From NCBI GenBank assembly GCA_900538385.1, contig UWSO01000022.1, forward strand, positions 1-34,342: 34,342 nt of DNA, in the 5' to 3' direction. The translations under genes were made by a program, and so were the position numbers. Under the pieces are notes generated by a model. The model was not told the origin of the DNA, searched no databases, and saw nothing but the letters and a program-made list of their open reading frames with translations. Origin of the DNA: an uncultured Porphyromonas sp. (GTDB lineage: Bacteria > Bacteroidota > Bacteroidia > Bacteroidales > Porphyromonadaceae). Each line of letters begins with the position of its first letter. Position 1 is the first letter of the stretch. Positions 22,616-30,038 of the stretch are shown here, in pieces.

Positions 22616-24229
22616 ATGACAAGAAAACTACTATCTTCATTACTCCTACTCCTTGCGCTGAGCTACGCACTGACAGCTCAGCAGACAGGATCTAAGATCA
22701 CGCAAGAGCCGAAGGCACTACCTGCCGAGGCGTGCAACTTCTCCATCTATGGTACGAGTCCTAATGGGCGATACATCTACGGTGGCAGTCCTAACTCGAC
22801 AGCCTTCTGCTACGACACCGAGCGAGACACTACCTCGCTCTTCCTCTCTGAGACGGGTGCTGAGAAGTACATGATCTACGCGGTCTCTGATGCTGGTGAG
22901 ATCTTTGTCGCTCAGGACGAGGTAGGCGCTTTTGTCTACAATATGGCACAAGAGAAGCTACACGAGATTAAGACCCCTGAGAGCAACTGGCCTGACGTGA
23001 GACCTGTCTATGTGACTCCAGATGCTAAGTTCCTCGTGGGTTATCTGATGGACCCGACCTATGCTCAGGAGAGTATGACGCTCCCGATCTACGGCACACG
23101 TGCTGAGGACGGCTCCTGGACTATTAAGACGCTCCCTGTGCTGGACAAAGACTACCTGCAAGAGAATCCGAACTACACGCAAGCCTTCTTCTGTTCGAAT
23201 GACGGAAAGAAGATCTTGGGCAGACAAAACACCCACAACGGATCTGATAGACCACTCTTCTGGCAGCTAGATGAGCAGGGGCAGTACCAGTGCTCTACGC
23301 CTTGCGACTCATTTCTCTACAATTTAGATGCTCCCCTGCCAGGTCCCCAGCCTGAGTGGGACGACTATGTGACAGCAGATTATGAGCAAGATCCTGATCT
23401 ATACGAAAAGCAAGAAGCCGAGTTCAACAAGGCTTACGACGCTTGGGAGAAAGCTTACAATAAGGTCGTCAAGGGTGTCGCACCTGATCTTGCTTGGCAG
23501 ATGATGGCTCCAACGAGTGGCTACTGGATGATATCTATCCAAGAGGGAGTCGGTGAAGGTGACGACTATATGACTATCTCCTATCCTGGAGCACTAAGTG
23601 TCGCAGATGGTAGCATTGATCGAATCAATATCCCGGAGGCTTATGGCCTCGGAGGACTCGGACGTACTCAAGATGGTGGCTGGCTCTGCTATCCCGATGG
23701 GAGCTTAGATCCTTCTGATCGTACGACTTATGTGGTTTATCCTGACGGCAAGAAGCTCACAATGCTGGAGTACTTAAAGCAACTTACGGGCAAAGACCTA
23801 TCCCCTGCTTTCACCTACTCCTACACTCCTTATGGTGAGACGGAGCTACAGAGTATCACGGATATGGGTACTGTGCAATTCTCCGCAGATGGTAAGACCT
23901 TGGTCTCTTGCGCAGTGGATATGACTGGTGCACAGTACTATCGTAATGCTTATCTACGTATAGATAAGCACTTCCTCGCTCAGCCATTGGGAGTTGCTCC
24001 CATTCAGATCGAGCGTGGCGATCTCTCGATCCGCTGGCAGGGCGATGCGCTCCACTTCTCAGAGCCTACTACGGGTGCGCTCTATCTGTATGACACGACA
24101 GGTAGACTACTAGACAGCTATACGCTGACAGCCACTTCAAGCCTCTCTTTGACTGATCTAGCGCAGGGTCTCTATATTGGTCAGCTCGTCACGGAGCGCG
24201 GCGTGAGCACTGTACGATTCATTCGTTAG
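22616..24229 (+). CDS. Secreted repeat-propeller-like protein with T9SS-like C-terminus
   Basis: Exported protein of 537 residues with signal peptide 1 to about 21 (LLSSLLLLLALSYALTAQQ). Residues about 45-300 contain recurring strands such as GTSPNGRYIYGGSPNST, CSNDGKKILGRQN and, later, FSADGKTLVSCA, which look like blades of a beta-propeller or YncE/WD-like repeat protein. A lysine/glutamate-rich insertion (about 250-285, EAEFNKAYDAWEKAYNKVVK) is probably a helical excursion. The last ~75 residues (LSIRWQGDALHFSEPTTGAL, LYDTTGRLLDSY, LAQGLYIGQLV) resemble a type A T9SS sorting domain. No catalytic motif is recognised; a surface-exposed binding protein is a guess. It is monocistronic. Confidence 0.75.
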   Translation: MTRKLLSSLLLLLALSYALTAQQTGSKITQEPKALPAEACNFSIYGTSPNGRYIYGGSPNSTAFCYDTERDTTSLFLSETGAEKYMIYAVSDAGEIFVAQDEVGAFVYNMAQEKLHEIKTPESNWPDVRPVYVTPDAKFLVGYLMDPTYAQESMTLPIYGTRAEDGSWTIKTLPVLDKDYLQENPNYTQAFFCSNDGKKILGRQNTHNGSDRPLFWQLDEQGQYQCSTPCDSFLYNLDAPLPGPQPEWDDYVTADYEQDPDLYEKQEAEFNKAYDAWEKAYNKVVKGVAPDLAWQMMAPTSGYWMISIQEGVGEGDDYMTISYPGALSVADGSIDRINIPEAYGLGGLGRTQDGGWLCYPDGSLDPSDRTTYVVYPDGKKLTMLEYLKQLTGKDLSPAFTYSYTPYGETELQSITDMGTVQFSADGKTLVSCAVDMTGAQYYRNAYLRIDKHFLAQPLGVAPIQIERGDLSIRWQGDALHFSEPTTGALYLYDTTGRLLDSYTLTATSSLSLTDLAQGLYIGQLVTERGVSTVRFIR

Positions 24230-24291
24230 AAGACGTCTCTGACCTCAATTCTGCAAATTTCGCGAGTAAAGATTTGCGGATAAAACGAACC

Positions 24292-24340
24292 AGTCCCGCA
24301 AGGAGTCTACAGTGATGTAGCGCTCCCTGCGGGACTGCTT
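24292..24340. terminator. Bidirectional terminator between the 22616 gene and gldH
   Basis: AGTCCCGCAAGGA (24292-24304) pairs with TCCCTGCGGGACT (24324-24336) with one mismatch, and CTACA/TGTAG extends the stem inside. It is followed on the plus strand by GCTTTACTT. A second, weaker inverted repeat (TCTGCAAAT at 24250-24258 with ATTTGCGGA at 24272-24280) precedes it. Confidence 0.75.
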
Positions 24341-24359
24341 TACTTGTATTTATGCGAAG

Positions 24360-24848
24360 CTATTGCTCTGCAGCAACCCAAGCAACACCGATTGTCTCGA
24401 TGCCCACCAGGGCTGCTTGTCCTGTAGCTTGCCTCAGCTCGATGGTGTAGAGCCCTGGATGTGGAGGCATTAGTAGGGTATTGACCTTATAGAGTTGCTG
24501 CCGCAGCGCATAGCCCTCTCCAGACCAGATGCCAGGACCCTCTGTGAGAGGTAGTGCCAGTGTCGTCGTAGCACTCCACCCTAGAGCGGAGCGAAGCTCC
24601 ACAGTGAGCGGTAGGGTAGTGTATGCGTAGCGGCTGTTGTACCGCACGTAGAGGTAGAGCGTGTGAGTTGTCCTAGGCTGCTCGACGAAGCTGTCGAAGC
24701 TGATACGATGCGCTGCAGTCCATACACCCTCGAGAATCTCTTCCGTCTGCATTTGCTTCTGATAAGCTGCATAGCGGCAAGAGCCAAGCGTCAGGACGGC
24801 CAGCAAAACTAGTCCCCCTACGACACCTCCTCTGCAGGCTCTGCTCAT
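24360..24848 (-). CDS. gldH: GldH-family lipoprotein
   Basis: Predicted inner-membrane-exported lipoprotein of 162 residues, with lipobox LTLGSC (Cys24). The body matches the GldH pattern: an early GVWTAAHRISFDSF, LYLYVRYNSRYAYTTLPL, GPGIWSGEGY, then GLYTIELRQATGQAALVGIE with the terminal IGVAW. GldH is required for gliding in Flavobacterium, where it is linked with the T9SS machinery; in non-motile Porphyromonas a role in secretion or envelope assembly is more plausible. It begins 27 bp after the RicT-like gene and is probably co-transcribed. Confidence 0.8.
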   Translation of the reverse strand: MSRACRGGVVGGLVLLAVLTLGSCRYAAYQKQMQTEEILEGVWTAAHRISFDSFVEQPRTTHTLYLYVRYNSRYAYTTLPLTVELRSALGWSATTTLALPLTEGPGIWSGEGYALRQQLYKVNTLLMPPHPGLYTIELRQATGQAALVGIETIGVAWVAAEQ

Positions 24849-24875
24849 AGCTACAAGTGATCTTGCGGTAGTGGA

Positions 24876-26180
24876 CTACTCCTCCTGAGGCTTCGTGCGT
24901 GGACGGCGACGACGACCACCCGCCTGAGGCTTGTGTCTCGGCTTAGGAGAACGCTGTGTAGCTGTCTCTTCTTGAGACTCTGGCCTATCTTGAGACTCTT
25001 CGACAGTGTTAGCAAGCTCCTCAGCATCGCCACTCGTAGTGTCATTGCTTTTCGACCTAGGAGCATTGTTATTGTTGAGGTTCTTTTTTCGATTGTTTTT
25101 GCGACGCTTACGCTTCTTCGGCTGGTCAAAGCGGTTGATCGCATTGTCAAAGAGTATGTCCTTAGGCTTCTTCGGAGCCTCCTGCTGGTCAGAGAGCGTC
25201 TCCGGCGTCTCGCCACGCTGGTTCATCTCTATGATCTCCTTAGCCCGCTCCACGGATATGGTCTCAGGCTCTTCGAGGCTCTTAGGAGCTAGGCTGTAAG
25301 TGATCTCACCTGCCAGGAGGTCGCACTTGTTAAAGTAGTAGGTGCCACTCTCCGTTTCTAGGGGAGTACGACTCGAGGGGAAGGCTTTCTTAGCCTCCAT
25401 GTAGACATCTACTTCATAGTTGGTACAGCACTTAAGCTTACCGCACTGTCCCGTGAGCTTGAGCGAGTTCTGAGCTAAGTTCTGAAAGCGTGCAGCAGCG
25501 GTGCTAACGGAGTTAAAGCGCGAGAGCCACGTAGCGCAGCAGAGAGCTCGTCCGCAGGGCCCAATACCCCCGATACGTCCCGCTTCCTGTCTAGCACCTA
25601 TCTGACGCATCTCCACACGTATGTGGAAAGCGTCCGCCAAGAGCCGTATTAATTTGCGAAAGTCTACTCGCTGATCCGCTATGTAGTAGAATATGGCGCG
25701 CGTCCCGTCAGCCTGATACTCTACGTCACCGATCTTCATATCTAGCCCTAGCGAAGTGGCGATCTCGCGCGACTCGATCATAGTCGGGTGCTCGCGTAGC
25801 TTAGCAGCGCGATAGTGATCCATATCGGCAGGACGTGCCTTGCGATAGATCGCTTTCGCACCATCTACATACTGCTCGTCATGGTTAGCTCGTATCCTTG
25901 TGGAGACAAGCGCCCCCGTGAGAGCCACCATGCCAACATCGTAGCCGCCGCTGTCAGCCTCCACGACCACATAGTCTCCTCGCTTGAGGTCGAGGTGATC
26001 CACGTTGCGGTAGTAGTTCTTGCGCGTGTTCTTGAACTGTACCTCGACGATCTCCTGCTGCTGTACGCTGTCGGGCAGATCAGCTAGCCAGTCATAGGTC
26101 GAGAGCTTGCAACAGCGTGACCCTAGGCCTTTGCATCGAGGACAGTCTATTTTATCTAGTAGGTCTGGTTTGTATTCCAT
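24876..26180 (-). CDS. ricT: PSP1-domain protein, RicT (YaaT) family
   Basis: Cytosolic protein of 434 residues. The PSP1 core is in the first ~290 residues, with family cysteines in GPCGRALCCATWLSRF and GQCGKLKCCTNYEVD and an extra cysteine-rich N-terminus (DCPRCKGLGSRCC). In Bacillus, RicT with RicA and RicF binds RNase Y and carries iron-sulfur clusters; whether that applies in Bacteroidota is unknown. The C-terminal ~120 residues are low-complexity and strongly basic (PKKRKRRKNNRKK, then KPQAGGRRRRPRTKPQ), which suggests RNA or ribosome binding and is unlike the short Bacillus protein. Conserved linkage to gldH downstream is seen in this window. Confidence 0.85.
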   Translation of the reverse strand: MEYKPDLLDKIDCPRCKGLGSRCCKLSTYDWLADLPDSVQQQEIVEVQFKNTRKNYYRNVDHLDLKRGDYVVVEADSGGYDVGMVALTGALVSTRIRANHDEQYVDGAKAIYRKARPADMDHYRAAKLREHPTMIESREIATSLGLDMKIGDVEYQADGTRAIFYYIADQRVDFRKLIRLLADAFHIRVEMRQIGARQEAGRIGGIGPCGRALCCATWLSRFNSVSTAAARFQNLAQNSLKLTGQCGKLKCCTNYEVDVYMEAKKAFPSSRTPLETESGTYYFNKCDLLAGEITYSLAPKSLEEPETISVERAKEIIEMNQRGETPETLSDQQEAPKKPKDILFDNAINRFDQPKKRKRRKNNRKKNLNNNNAPRSKSNDTTSGDAEELANTVEESQDRPESQEETATQRSPKPRHKPQAGGRRRRPRTKPQEE

Positions 26181-26240
26181 TAAACAGGTTCAAAAAGAGA
26201 GAGTAGGGTAGGGAGAACGCGATGGGGAGAGGGAAAAAGG

Positions 26241-27257
26241 TTACTTCCTCTTTCTTCCAGTCACCCGTTCGAGCGAGTCAAAGCCCTGTCCATACACGCC
26301 GTGCACCGTTGATTCGGATATAAAGGCGTTGGGGTCTACTGAGTTGATCACTTGGTATAGACCTCCGCGCAGATTCTTACGGATGGTCACTAGTACCACG
26401 TGCATCGGTTGATGACTATAGCCTCCCTCACCGTGGAGTATGGTGCATCCATGCCCTAGACGACGTGTCACAGCCTCGCTAAGCTGCTCGTACTTGGTAC
26501 TGACGATGAGTAGCTGTACAGACTGCTTGTTCGCATCCATAATGTAGTCCAACATCTGCCCCACGATCGTGATCTCTATAAAGGAGAAAGCGAGCTTGCC
26601 TAGAGCGGTATCCCAGCTGTACTGTGGCCCGAAGAAATGGCTCACGAGCGCACCCGTCGTGACGATGATCGCATCCATAAAGATCATGGCACGTCCTAGA
26701 GAGAGCGTGCTGTATTTATTGATGATAGCCACGATAATGTCGGTCCCGCCCGTACTGCCATTGGCAGAGAAGACCAAGCCTAGTCCAGCACCACAGAGTC
26801 CCGCTCCAACGATTAGAGCGACAAATGGCTCATCAGGAGCCAAGAGTGGCCCGAAGTTGGGAAGTGTACTCGTCAGCCAGACAGGCAGATTGTTGTACAC
26901 CTCTAGCCCTTGTCCTACCATGGGGGTAAAGAACGCCTGTCCCACAGGGATCGTGACGGCAAGCATCAGGACGGCTATGATTGTCTTCATCGAGAAGCGC
27001 CATCCCAGGATCCATATCGAGAGGAGTAGCAAGCCGACATTGATGATATTGTAAGGTATACTGGCGGGAATGTTTGTCGCCAGCTGAATGATAGTGGTCA
27101 GTCCCGCCAGTCCCCCTGAGGTGATGTCTTGTGAGAGGATGAAGGCTGTCCAGCCAAACGTGTAGACGACTACACCAGCGAAGATAAGTAGGACATCCTT
27201 TAGAAAGCGCGCAGACTTGCGTGGATCGGGATAGCGTAAAGGTCTTTTAGAAGTCAT
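26241..27257 (-). CDS. YitT-family membrane protein (DUF161/DUF2179)
   Basis: Inner-membrane protein of 338 residues from the ATG at 27257, with about five to six transmembrane segments in residues 15-240 (for example DVLLIFAGVVVYTFGWTAFI). The family motif SANGSTGGTDIIVAI is present. The C-terminal ~90 residues form a soluble DUF2179 domain (GCTILHGEGGYSHQPMHVVL). The family's transport function is not established. The in-frame extension upstream of 27257 runs through the -7 box at 27323-27330, so it was rejected. It lies 60 bp upstream of the ricT-like gene, possibly the first gene of a three-gene operon. Confidence 0.85.
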   Translation of the reverse strand: MTSKRPLRYPDPRKSARFLKDVLLIFAGVVVYTFGWTAFILSQDITSGGLAGLTTIIQLATNIPASIPYNIINVGLLLLSIWILGWRFSMKTIIAVLMLAVTIPVGQAFFTPMVGQGLEVYNNLPVWLTSTLPNFGPLLAPDEPFVALIVGAGLCGAGLGLVFSANGSTGGTDIIVAIINKYSTLSLGRAMIFMDAIIVTTGALVSHFFGPQYSWDTALGKLAFSFIEITIVGQMLDYIMDANKQSVQLLIVSTKYEQLSEAVTRRLGHGCTILHGEGGYSHQPMHVVLVTIRKNLRGGLYQVINSVDPNAFISESTVHGVYGQGFDSLERVTGRKRK

Positions 27258-27322
27258 GAGTGACAAGATTATTACTTGACGAAGGGGGACACGTCCCTCG
27301 GACGCCAAATTCAGAAGTAACA

Positions 27323-27330
27323 CAAAGGTA
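27323..27330 (-). promoter_or_regulatory. -7 promoter box for the YitT-family gene
   Basis: The minus strand reads TACCTTTG, an exact TAnnTTTG match, 66 bases before the ATG at 27257. Confidence 0.6.
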
Positions 27331-27478
27331 GCAAAAAAGAGAGATAGAAACCTCCACGCCGGCAACCGAAAGGAATACAGTGCAGCTCTCTGCCACGCTC
27401 ATACGCCTTGCCTGTCATGAGGGTCCCAATCTCTTCGAATACGTTACACTTGATCAGAGCGAACTCTGTGTGTCTTAG

Positions 27479-27551
27479 TCGGGATGAGAAGACTCGAACT
27501 TCCGACCTCCACGTCCCGAACGTGGCGCGCTACCAACTGTGCTACATCCCG
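27479..27551 (-). tRNA. tRNA-Pro (anticodon CGG)
   Basis: A 73-base cloverleaf on the minus strand. The acceptor stem is CGGGATG with CATCCCG, the D-arm is GCAC...GCGC, and the anticodon stem CCACG/CGTGG encloses loop TTCGGGA with anticodon CGG reading CCG proline codons. The T-arm is GGAAG-TTCGAGT-CTTCT and the discriminator base is A. The CCA end is not encoded. A -7 promoter box is about 45 bases upstream. Confidence 0.95.
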
Positions 27552-27595
27552 ATAGTGACTACCGCCCCATGGCGACTAGCCCCTACTTGCGACTG

Positions 27596-27603
27596 CAAAG
27601 GTA
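27596..27603 (-). promoter_or_regulatory. -7 promoter box for tRNA-Pro
   Basis: The minus strand reads TACCTTTG, an exact TAnnTTTG match, 44 bases upstream of the mature tRNA 5' end. The stretch 27604-27847 upstream contains no recognised gene. Confidence 0.55.
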
Positions 27604-27847
27604 CTAAATAATGCGACACCACATACTGCTCAGCAGAGCGCTGAGTATCGCAAGTTTTGCAGTGAAACTATTCAAAACATTGATGTCTAAGCCTTGTAAG
27701 TCTAGATACTTCGTGCGCTCGTCGCTTAGCACAATGGCTTTAACGAACACATAGATCGTGTGCCCCTAGTTGTCGCGCCTCGTGAGACTTGCGAAGTCAA
27801 GAGGAGCTGACACATTATAATAGGTAACCAAAGGACTCCAGCTGATA

Positions 27848-28029
27848 GCCACGTGGAAAATATCAAATCCCTACGAGGCTATTTTTCATTCTCTACGTAG
27901 GCGAGAATCATTTCCTCCGAAGTTTCAGATGATACTTCCGAAGTATCGTTTGATTCTTCCGAAGTATTTTCTCTTTCCTCCGTGGAAAATAAAAAATAGT
28001 CACGGAGGAAATTTGCATTTCCCCCGTGA
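27848..28029 (-). repeat. Array D: nine units of the ~21-bp repeat
   Basis: Cores start at 27848, 27870, 27892, 27914, 27935, 27956, 27977, 28000 and 28021 (intervals 21-23 bp). Read on the minus strand they are TCACGGGGG, CCTCCGTGA, CCACGGAGG, CTTCGGAAG, CTTCGGAAG, CTTCGGAGG, CTACGTAGA, CCTCGTAGG and CCACGTGGC, paralleling the order in array C. The spacer before CCACGGAG is TATTTTTTATTTT in both. In this array CCTCCGTG and CACGGAGG can also form a hairpin around that spacer. It sits downstream of the minus-strand lipoprotein at 28074. Confidence 0.85.
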
Positions 28030-28073
28030 CCAATTCTAATTGTTATGACCCTTAGGCGGGTAATGCTTACCAG

Positions 28074-29438
28074 CTATCGGTCTAGTAGACAAATGACGGG
28101 GCGATCGAGTGCCGTCATACCGCTTTGCAAAGCTCGATGTGAGAGTCTTTGCGGTCCGTGGTAGACCTGATCCATGCTCTCCTTCGGAACAAACTGGATA
28201 TAGCAACAGTTGAAGAAGAGGTCGATATACCCCATACAGGCGTCGCCCTGAGCGTTCTCAGCCATGACCGTCTCCTTGATAATTTGGTAGTTCTTGTCAA
28301 AGCCAATATTAGCTAGATAATTCTTGAAGTCGTCAGAGTAAAGATCGGTATATCCAGCCACTGCATTGGTCTGCGAATTGATGAAAAGCTTGTCGCTGAA
28401 GAATGAAGTGCGTACATAGAGTACCCACTCCAGGTTCGTCTTGCTGACACATTCGGGCTTGGTTTTGAAGCGCTGGTTGATATTGCCTTCTTCACTCTCC
28501 TCTAGCACACGGAGGCCAAGGGTGTTTTCAAACTCCTCAATCTTCTTACTATCTTTGGTGAGTAGTGTTTCGATAGAGGGCGCATCCTTAGCACTTACGA
28601 GGATCTTATGCTGTGTAGGAATCAGATAGTGACGCTGAATCTCGATAGACATATTAGTACCAAAATCGTCCTTGTGCGAGTCGTCCTGCTTAGCTATGAG
28701 AGAGATCTCCTTGTTCTGGTCATTGCGTGAGCGGAATCCAGGGACGGTATTCCCATCGTCATCGATTCTTACCCTGACCTTCTCAAACTTGGTGAAGCCG
28801 AGCTTACGAAGCATTTCTTTGGTCTTCGTAGCGTTCTCGATAGGCTCCTTGCTGTAGCATAGTATGAGATCAGCTGTCTCCTCTATCTCTATACCATAAG
28901 CGACAGCTGGGATGACAGACAAATCTTTGTTGACGAAGCCTGGGACAGATAGCTCGCTAGAGTATTTGATCTCTTGGGGCTGACGACCTAGCTTCTCTTC
29001 ATAGGCTAGGATCTCAGGGTCGATGATTTTCTCGGACTCGTCCTTCTTCGGATCAAAGTTCAGTAGAGGTAGCTCCTGCTCGGCTGAGATGGTGGCTCCC
29101 TTGACGGTTACCTTAGCTGTAGCTGAGAGATCTCCTACCTTGGCGGTAATCATTGCTTCGCCTTCGGCGACAGCTGTGACTAGACCGTTGTTGTCGACGG
29201 TAGCTACCTCAGCCTTGTTGGAGCTATAGGTCACGGAGAAGTTCTGATCCGTAGGCTCTACGACCGCTGTCAGTTGCTGGGTCTCACCCACGCTGAGAGA
29301 AACCGTAGTAGGGCTGATGGTGATGCTCGTTGGGTTGACTGGTTGGGGTTGGGGCTGAGGAGCTGGCTCGGGTTTGTTACAGCTAGAGGCTATCGCCAGT
29401 AGGGCAACACATGAGAGTAAGACTGCAATTCGTTTCAT
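28074..29438 (-). CDS. Big2-domain lipoprotein of unknown function
   Basis: Exported lipoprotein of 454 residues. The lipobox is IASSC (Cys20), followed by a proline/glutamine linker (PEPAPQPQPQPVNP). A Big2 Ig-like domain spans about residues 36-115 (ITISPTTVSLSVGETQQLTA, then VATVDNNGLVTAVAEGEAMI). The remaining ~330 residues match no family I recognise. They contain two stretches of similar look (MLRKLGFTKFEKVRVRIDDD near 210 and YLANIGFDKNYQIIKETVMA near 385), perhaps a duplicated subdomain. The extreme C-terminus (GPQRLSHRALQ onward) is low in conservation signals. Probably a surface lipoprotein; no enzymatic motif is visible. Confidence 0.8.
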   Translation of the reverse strand: MKRIAVLLSCVALLAIASSCNKPEPAPQPQPQPVNPTSITISPTTVSLSVGETQQLTAVVEPTDQNFSVTYSSNKAEVATVDNNGLVTAVAEGEAMITAKVGDLSATAKVTVKGATISAEQELPLLNFDPKKDESEKIIDPEILAYEEKLGRQPQEIKYSSELSVPGFVNKDLSVIPAVAYGIEIEETADLILCYSKEPIENATKTKEMLRKLGFTKFEKVRVRIDDDGNTVPGFRSRNDQNKEISLIAKQDDSHKDDFGTNMSIEIQRHYLIPTQHKILVSAKDAPSIETLLTKDSKKIEEFENTLGLRVLEESEEGNINQRFKTKPECVSKTNLEWVLYVRTSFFSDKLFINSQTNAVAGYTDLYSDDFKNYLANIGFDKNYQIIKETVMAENAQGDACMGYIDLFFNCCYIQFVPKESMDQVYHGPQRLSHRALQSGMTALDRPVICLLDR

Positions 29439-29550
29439 AGAAATATTACTTTAGTGGTTAGTATGTGATCTTTGTCGTCGCAGATCAGTAGTGTACATGC
29501 TGACCTTTAGGCAAAGGCAATGTACGGACAATTAATGAAAAATACAATAG

Positions 29551-29757
29551 TTGGATGTGGAAGTTAGGCTATTAGGGGAATGCGTGTTTTTGTATGCTTG
29601 CAGCGAAGTCTTGCGGGATCTTTTAGGAAAGTCTTGCGACATCACCCCACGTGTGGCGTGGCGGTCTGGAATTGACTACAAGATGGGCATCTACTCAAGC
29701 TCAAACCTAGTTCATCGCATAGGCTTGAACATGGGCTTTTCGATCAATTTCTAGTGT
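29551..29757 (+). pseudogene. Possible remnant of an outer-membrane beta-barrel gene
   Basis: A 67-codon frame opens with a TTG and ends with RVAWRSGIDYKMGIYSSSNL then VHRIGLNMGFSINF and a stop. The alternating hydrophobic/polar pattern and terminal phenylalanine are typical of the last strands of outer-membrane barrels. The first ~28 residues are not barrel-like, no signal peptide is present, and a plus-strand terminator-like hairpin follows at 29804. I infer the degraded 3' end of an OMP gene; it could instead be a chance frame. The rest of 29439-30038 shows only the terminator and a promoter. Confidence 0.35.
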
Positions 29758-29803
29758 CCTAAAAATATTTCTGTCCGACAAAAGTCAAAAACGAGACAAC
29801 TAG

Positions 29804-29842
29804 GAGCTCAATCGCACTATCCAGCGGTTGGGCCTCTTTTTT
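29804..29842 (+). terminator. Terminator-like hairpin after the barrel remnant
   Basis: GAGCTCAA (29804-29811) pairs imperfectly with TTGGGCCTC (29828-29836) and is followed by TTTTTTA. It is on the plus strand and so ends the remnant at 29551-29757, not any intact gene. Confidence 0.5.
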
Positions 29843-29942
29843 ATCTAGATCCGCTACACGATTGCAGCCATATCACCACTCTTGAGTCCGCACGGTGAGA
29901 TTTGTTCGATAAATGCTTGTAGCATAGTACCATCCAATTACG

Positions 29943-29950
29943 TATATTTG
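29943..29950 (+). promoter_or_regulatory. -7 promoter box for the LRR secreted protein
   Basis: TATATTTG is an exact TAnnTTTG match, 89 bases before the ATG at 30039. A TTG at 29917-29919 could be the -33 element with a 23-bp spacer. Confidence 0.55.
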
Positions 29951-30038
29951 CGCGTAGATAATTCGTGTTACTCATTCAATTTCCGATCTTATCAATAAGT
30001 AAGCGACTAACAACACAAGCCTAAAACAGATATAAGTC

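Noticed and set aside
24851..25216. Arg/Ser-rich minus-strand ORF inside the ricT-like gene
   Set aside because: Alternative frame of the low-complexity basic tail of the RicT-like protein.
26241..27365. Longer YitT-family protein starting at 27365
   Set aside because: The extension crosses the perfect minus-strand -7 box at 27323-27330; the ATG at 27257 follows it and gives the usual length.
27408..27611. Plus-strand ORF over the tRNA
   Set aside because: It runs antisense through a complete tRNA-Pro gene and its promoter, with no protein features.
27848..28029. CRISPR array
   Set aside because: Repeat cores are 9 bp and degenerate, spacers are 12-14 bases and similar between arrays, and no cas gene is present.
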